From Hymenoscyphus infarciens (taxonomy: Eukaryota > Ascomycota > Leotiomycetes > Helotiales > Helotiaceae), in contig LLCB01000028.1 of NCBI GenBank assembly GCA_001414345.1, positions 62,001 to 126,000 on the forward strand: a stretch of DNA of 64,000 nucleotides, given 5' to 3'. Shown here in pieces: positions 57,336 to 64,000 of the stretch; the first letter of the stretch is position 1, and each line of letters opens with the position of its first letter. A program made the translations under genes and the position numbers. The notes beneath the pieces were generated by a model. That model made no database searches. It saw nothing but the letters and a program-made list of their open reading frames with translations, and was not told the DNA's origin.

Positions 57336-59552
57336 CTAGCTTCGACCAGTCATTTCAGCCTTTCCAGGCTCAAAGCCTCGAACAAATTCCATAACTTCAA
57401 AGGCCAATCGTCGAGATGTTCTTTCTTCCATCTTGGTTCCTTCTGCTACTCGGACCACGATGGTGGGACAATCTTTGCGGATTTCGACACCGAACATTTC
57501 GTCTCGAGATACGCGTTGGATGTAGATGGTGAGGTCTGGACCGATGATTCCACGCCAGAGGGTAGCCATCCACTGCCAGTGGTCGACCGGTGCATATGCA
57601 TCATTGATGGGAATTTTCAGCGCGAATTTATCACTCGTGGTGAGGGAGAATCCACCCGGAACAAGCGCGAGAGGTAAAACTTTCGGTTTCACGACATCTG
57701 AAGGTTCCGAGTCGGGTTGGGGAATGGTAGTGATGTGTTTAATCATTTGTCGCGATTCTTTGTGCCAACTGGCAATGTTGGAGAGGTATTCGGAGAATGG
57801 ATCTGGTTCATCTTCACTGCCTGTCATTTCAGTGTCGCCTGATGCGTCTGAAGTTCCTTTTGTTGGAGGTATTGGGCCTTCCCATGCTTTGACTGCGCAG
57901 GTTGGGTCTTGTCGGAGATGCTCTTCAATGAAAGCTCCAACTTCTGCGAGAAGTTCTTGATCTGCACCTTCCAGTGCAATCATGGCGCCCCTCGTGTCAA
58001 CAGCAGGACTTGTAGGACCAGGGGGTGCTAAGGGCGGAGAGATTTTTGCAAGGACTTTGATCTTGTTTACAAAGGGTATTGTCATCACCATCGCCTCCAC
58101 GCTCTTTGCTTGTTCCTCGCGAATCGCATTTCTGGGATCGGCTCGATGGGAGGACGTCCCCGACGAGACTGGAAGTTGGGTTTGTAAAGGTGGTAACCGT
58201 AAAGATTCGTCGAAAATTGCTGATTGCGGTGTGTATTGGTGTCTTGGCGGTTGGTTCATAGAAGAATGCTGGGGTGGTGGTCCCATTGTTCCTGTTGGGC
58301 GAGCCAACATTCCAGGGGGGCCTGGGAAGCGTTGTTGTCGGTAAGGCGCTGACATCGGCAACGACGGGTTGCGAGTAAACCGTGGGCCAGCAGAATAAGG
58401 TGCTGGCGATTGTGCGTATCCGCGAGAGTGCTGTTCAGTGTTGTATACATAGGCATCCTGGTTCCCCCTTCTTCGTTTTAGGTCGGAACCAGGGCTCTGT
58501 ATCCTGATGTCGTCCTCCTCCATTTCATGATGGGTGGGAAGACGTTCGCGTTCATAAGCGTGAGGCATGCCATGATGCATTTGCTGTGGAGGCCCACGAG
58601 GAGTTTCCATTCTTTGGTTCTGCATTGGTGTCAAGTATTGTGGTCGTGAATCCTCCGTTGTACGAGAAGGGGTAAAGGGGGGCTGAAGACGGTCTGGGTG
58701 AGCACTGTTTAGTCCACCAGTAAATGGACTCATAGGAGTACCAGGTGTTGAGATGTATTTGCCGTTGCACTTCGGGCAGCGGACTTGGTCTTCAGTAGCT
58801 GAGGATATCGGTCGCGCCCCGTTTCCTTTGGCAGAACGTCGAGGTTGATATCGGTAACCCGGGTACTGTCGTTGATGTCGTGATTTTTCTTCCTGTTTGT
58901 CATAAAGTCAGTCCGTATCTTAGCTTTCGAGACATCATCTCGCCCTACTTCTGCAAGTCTTTTCCATTCAGATTTCACTTCAGGAGACTGGTCTCGCCAC
59001 TGTTCGCCGATTATTTTCGATATCTCAGGGTTCGCAAGGCCAGGGTTTTGGGCTACGACTTGGGATTGATAGTGCTGCCGGTAAAGGATGAAGGCTACAA
59101 AGAATTATTAGCTTGCGACTCGCTGAAAGGTTTCTTTGGGAAAAATATAAAGAGAAGCATCCTCTTCTGGCGCAACAAAAGAGCCAATCATAATGCAGGA
59201 TTTCAATAAGAAAAGTGTTGAGTATCGACGCACCGTTTCGTGGCCTCGGAATCTTGGGATCTGGTTGACAAAGGCACACCTGCGTTGGATCTGCTGTCTG
59301 TGGGATCGGAGTACTTGTACTATCCAAGTCCAAACCTTCTGTCCTCGGATGCTTGTTCGCACTGTCAATGTCAAGGGAAGCTGCCCTCTTTCTCGCTAAA
59401 CGAGTTCGCGGAGAACTGGGGGGAAGGTGTTCTACACTCCTCGCCGGTAGTGCTGTTCGTCCAGATCCACGTCGACTTGAATCTGGAGAGTTGTTCACTT
59501 GCGACCGAGCAAGTGCCAGCGGCGCTCGACCCACTTCAATTGCCTCTTGCAT
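57336..59552 (-). CDS. HMG-box (MAT/Ste11-type) transcription factor
   Basis: Three exons, 59552-59234, 59094-58949 and 58892-57336, give 673 residues from the chosen ATG; the 5' end is uncertain, since the frame stays open to an ATG at 59753. The HMG box spans two introns at about residues 100-175: KIPRPRNAFILYRQHYQ, NPGLANPEISKIIGEQWRD, then KSEWKRLAEEEKSRHQRQYP and YRYQPRR. This is the sequence-specific MAT_HMG type found in Ste11, FMF-1 and mating-type proteins. A possible CPKCN zinc-ribbon half follows. The middle is Pro/Gln/Met-rich, and the last about 250 residues form a conserved-looking domain without a name. A role in sexual development is inferred from the box type only. Confidence 0.85.
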
Positions 59553-60107
59553 CGTATCGGTTTGTACTCCTGTTCCTGGATGGGGTGACCAGGTGAGAGA
59601 GGTTGGAGGAGTCTCTGGCGCAATAGAAACAGGAATGGCAATGGAGGCAATAAATTGAAGCAGGAAGAAAGGAAGAATGGCCCTCTTGTTGTTGAGGCGA
59701 TTCTTTGTGCAGGCCCATTGATGGGGGAGGAAAACAATGATCTTGCCTGTCAATCACCCTGTCAGGGGCTCGTTGGGCCATTATTGCAGCTGTGATGTCT
59801 TTGTCTCGGGAGGCCGTAGACCTCCAACGCCAACTTTCTTTGTACCAAACGTTTCCGGTATTAATAAGGGGAAGCATATGTAGGAGAGCCTGGGGCTGAC
59901 TAACCCCGAAGAGAAAAAAAGCGTTTGGAATGCTGCGGCGCAAACAGACTGTATTATTCTCTCTCTATTTCCAGGTCCCAGCCAAACGGACTGTCTCAAC
60001 CTCCAACTCCCATACCTGCCAACCTCGACGCCTCCCGAAATGTGACGAAAGCTTTTGTAAGACCCTAAAATTACAACAAGTTGAGAGAGAAACATGTTCT
60101 GTCCGTT
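59553..60107. other. HMG gene leader and RVB1 3' flank
   Basis: Open but unconvincing minus-strand frames (up to 59943) probably belong to the 5' leader or to an unrecognised first exon of the HMG gene. No other feature. Confidence 0.45.
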
Positions 60108-61596
<1,489 letters not shown>

Positions 61597-62734
61597 GATT
61601 TTGAGGGAGCGTATCAGGTGACGGGTGTTTGATGGCTTGGATTTTTGGGATGTAACAAATTATTTCGAGAGATGGCAGATAAATTTTGTCGAGGCTGGCA
61701 CGGTCAATTATGGAAGATGATGTTGGGGGAGCTCGCGACAAGATAAAATCGCGTTCGGCGTTCTGCGTCGGCAAAACCTTGTTCATCGCCGCTTTTACCG
61801 TAATCGAGAAGTTCCAACTTTCTGGTAATTTGAAAAACTTAGAGTTATATGGCTAACCCAAAGGTTCTTTATGCATATAACTTAGAAGTTAAACGCTGAG
61901 AATTTTTACAGTCGTCTTACCTTGAGAAGTATCGAAAGCGAAATTTCCATCTCGAAAGTCATGCTGATAGTTAGTAAATTATGCAGCCCAAAAGACGAAA
62001 ACTCAAGACCGAAAATTTGATTTTTCATTAACTATTTCTCGCTACTATCGTACACACCAGGAAAATCCTTTTTTAGCATCAAATATAGATCCTAAACCGC
62101 TCAACGTAACCTATCAGGTGAGTGCAAGGTCAAATTATCAGCGAAGCATTGATATCAAAGCAGCAAAGTCAAGTATCATCGCAAGCGCTAGCAGCACGAT
62201 CGCGAATTCAGAAGATCCTTCTTGAAAATACGTCCTCGGAGTGGGCAACGAAAGCAATAAACTCAAAGTCTCAGACGCGCGACAATCAAGTCAAATTTTC
62301 ATGCAAGACGGAGCCCATTTGAAGCCCAATACCAGCAGCAAACCCACGGAAAGACTCGCCCGGAAATGATCAGACTTTTGATAGTGGCTGCACGTATGTA
62401 GAGTCATGATTTACCGAATGCGATGTGTCATGTCAGGTATGGTCAAATCAGTACAGTTCATCGCCTAGCAGTTCCCAAATGTAAGTGTCGTTCACGCACG
62501 TCAGATCGTTGTCGGCAGCATCGAAGTAAAATAGATCTCTAGAGGAAGTCTCGCCTGAGAAAATTGAGTATGAAAGATGGATGAGCAAGCAAGAAAGTCG
62601 TCATCAAGTGCATGGTGGCATGTCATATCGATCCATCGTCGAAGTTCATGGTCTCAATACAGTCAGGCGAATCATGCATGCGATCAAGGGGTATCTCGGC
62701 TATCCAGAATGATCCAGAAGTAGGTGGGCGTCAC
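61597..62734. other. Intergenic, nothing recognised
   Basis: The first about 200 bases are the RVB1 promoter. A minus-strand frame here overlaps the first RVB1 exon out of frame and is a shadow. The rest has no supportable gene, RNA or repeat. Confidence 0.55.
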
Positions 62735-64000
62735 TTATGAGGTTCCGGGGGGTTTTGTCAAGTCGGGCTGCGGTTGTCCACCTTGTTGTGCTGCCACAGC
62801 TTGATACCAAAGAGCGACATATGCCTGGTACCCACCATCTAATAGAAATTAGCATCAGGAATATGAGGGGGGAAAATATGGTGCTTACAAGCTGCATAAG
62901 GATCTTCTGCACCCGCGGGGGCACTCTGTGGTTCCGACTGTGGTTGGGCATATGATTGAGCATAACCTCTATCACGTTGGTCATTCTGAGCAGGGCGAGC
63001 TCGTCCAGCTCCACCACCGCCGCCGCCACCGTTCTTTTGGGCCTATGAGTTATTTAGCAAATGGCCAAACTCGGGAAGAATAAATAACTTACAACCGCAT
63101 CAACCTTGTCTTCGATGGCACGCTTTGCTGCGTTGATGGCATCTCGGGACCCAACGAGGCCAATCTCGCGTTCTACCTCTCCAGGGCCGGATGAAGGCGA
63201 AACGTTGATTTTGCAGTTCGTAGTGTTTTGCATTTCTTTGATCGTCTCGCCCCCCTTCCCGATGATCATTCCGACAGCTTCTGAGGGTACGAAAATCGAA
63301 TCGTTGATTTTGTCCCCACCTCCTGCATTGCCATAGTTGCCGCCACCAAAGTTCGATTCTCTGGCAGGTTCTCTCTTAGCTGGTGCACGCTCTTTGTCTG
63401 TGGTTCCCTTGCTGTCACTCTCAACGATTTCCATAATTAAGTCCTTGGCTCGAGCTGCTGCCTCACGACTTCCAATCAAATTTACAGGTCTCAGTCCGTT
63501 GACGCTCTTCTGCTCACCGACAATGTTGACATGGCAGCCACTTCTTTCTTGCAAATCTCGAATAGTTTCTCCACCGCGACCAATGATAAGACCAACTGTT
63601 CTATCAGGAACCATGATTTGCATACTGTCCTCGCCATCACGCAATGCAGGCTGGTGAGTAGACCGGGCAGCGGAAGCAGGGCCAGCATCGCGAGTAGGAC
63701 GATCCACCGCTACACGAGCATTCCCTGCCATACCACTGTCATCAATGATACGGTTGATTTCAGCTTTAGCATCAGCACGGCGAGCGCGAGGACCTGTAAT
63801 CTTGCATTGTCTAAAAGGACCGGTCACATCAGGGCCAGTGATGAATTGTACCCTACAACCAGTCTCTGACTCAACACGCCGAAGGTTCTCGCCCTGTCTG
63901 CCGATGATCAAGCCAACTAGATTCGACTCGATAGTAAGAGATTCTTCGCTCTCATCCCCGCCCCGCGCTGGAGATCGCTCGCGTTGATAGTTGGCGCCAG
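62735..64000 (-). CDS. Triple-KH-domain RNA/ssDNA-binding protein, N-terminus outside window
   Basis: The gene runs off the right edge, so only the C-terminal part is seen. Exons: at least 64000-63093, then 63042-62889 and 62838-62735. Three KH domains, each with an intact GxxG loop, appear in order: ESNLVGLIIGRQGENLRRVE, VPDRTVGLIIGRGGETIRDL and VPSEAVGMIIGKGGETIKEM. The spacing and sequence resemble FUBP/PSI-like and fungal KH proteins that bind single-stranded RNA or DNA. A Gly-rich linker (NFGGGNYGNAGGG) separates KH2 and KH3. The tail is Gly/Arg- then Gln/Pro/Tyr-rich (SYAQPQSEPQSAPAG, YGGYQAYVALWYQ), the latter like the tyrosine motifs of FUBP tails. Both introns are in frame. Confidence 0.9.

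Overview
The window is nuclear DNA of a filamentous ascomycete (Pezizomycotina). The evidence is short introns of about 50-110 nt with GT..AG ends and CTAAC/CTGAC-type branch sites, fungal gene families (ascomycete laccase with a DSGV tail, Mus7/MMS22, a HAM-4/PRO45-like FHA protein, a MAT-type HMG box), and scattered AT-rich repeat remnants whose paired ends differ mostly by transitions, as RIP would leave them. The set looks most like a leotiomycete (Helotiales-like), but that is a guess. All gene models are spliced by hand and each junction was chosen to keep both frame and family motifs.

Layout. 1-3.6 kb: no gene seen. 4.1-5.8 kb: INO1 (+). 6.7-7.2 kb: small orphan (-). 7.9-8.6 kb: MITE-like element. 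8.8-10.2 kb: secreted GH114 enzyme with a C-terminal CBM1 (-). 10.3-12.7 kb: empty. 12.7-13.5 kb: PTH2 (-). 13.9-18.6 kb: TSR1 (-) and UTP7 (+), divergent. 19.3-20.8 kb: secreted SET-domain protein (-). 21.7 kb: intron-containing tRNA-Asp (-). 22.5 kb: possible structured RNA. 23.7-27.1 kb: large mitochondrial AAA ATPase (-). 27.4-28.0 kb: second MITE-like element. 28.1-35.1 kb: Mus7/MMS22 repair protein (-). 35.5-36.0 kb: small membrane protein (+). 36.9-38.2 kb: decayed aspzincin-type metalloprotease (-). 38.8-39.3 kb: third MITE-like element, followed by a broken acidic ORF. 40.5-42.6 kb: glycine-rich small protein and a BTB/T1 protein (-). 44.6-46.5 kb: laccase (-). 48.7-49.3 kb: MGR2/Romo1 (-). 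50.2-52.6 kb: FHA/STRIPAK protein (+). 54.0-55.5 kb: F-box protein with a broken 3' half (+). 57.3-59.6 kb: HMG-box factor (-). 60.1-61.6 kb: RVB1 (-). 62.7-64.0 kb: triple-KH RNA-binding protein, cut by the window edge (-).

How the genes relate. The conserved genes are mostly housekeeping: inositol synthesis, translation and ribosome assembly (PTH2, TSR1, UTP7), mitochondrial import and quality control, replication-fork repair, chromatin remodelling and STRIPAK signalling. TSR1 and UTP7 both serve 40S assembly and share a promoter of under 300 bp. The accessory genes (GH114-CBM1, SET, M35-like protease, laccase, F-box) sit beside gene-poor, repeat-bearing stretches, and several are damaged or oddly built. 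I see no secondary-metabolite cluster, no CRISPR array, no large intact transposon and no convincing new multi-gene system. The most unusual items are the GH114-CBM1 gene with an 8-nt micro-exon and a clipped CBM1, three different MITE-like elements, and an unexplained stack of strong hairpins at 22.5 kb.
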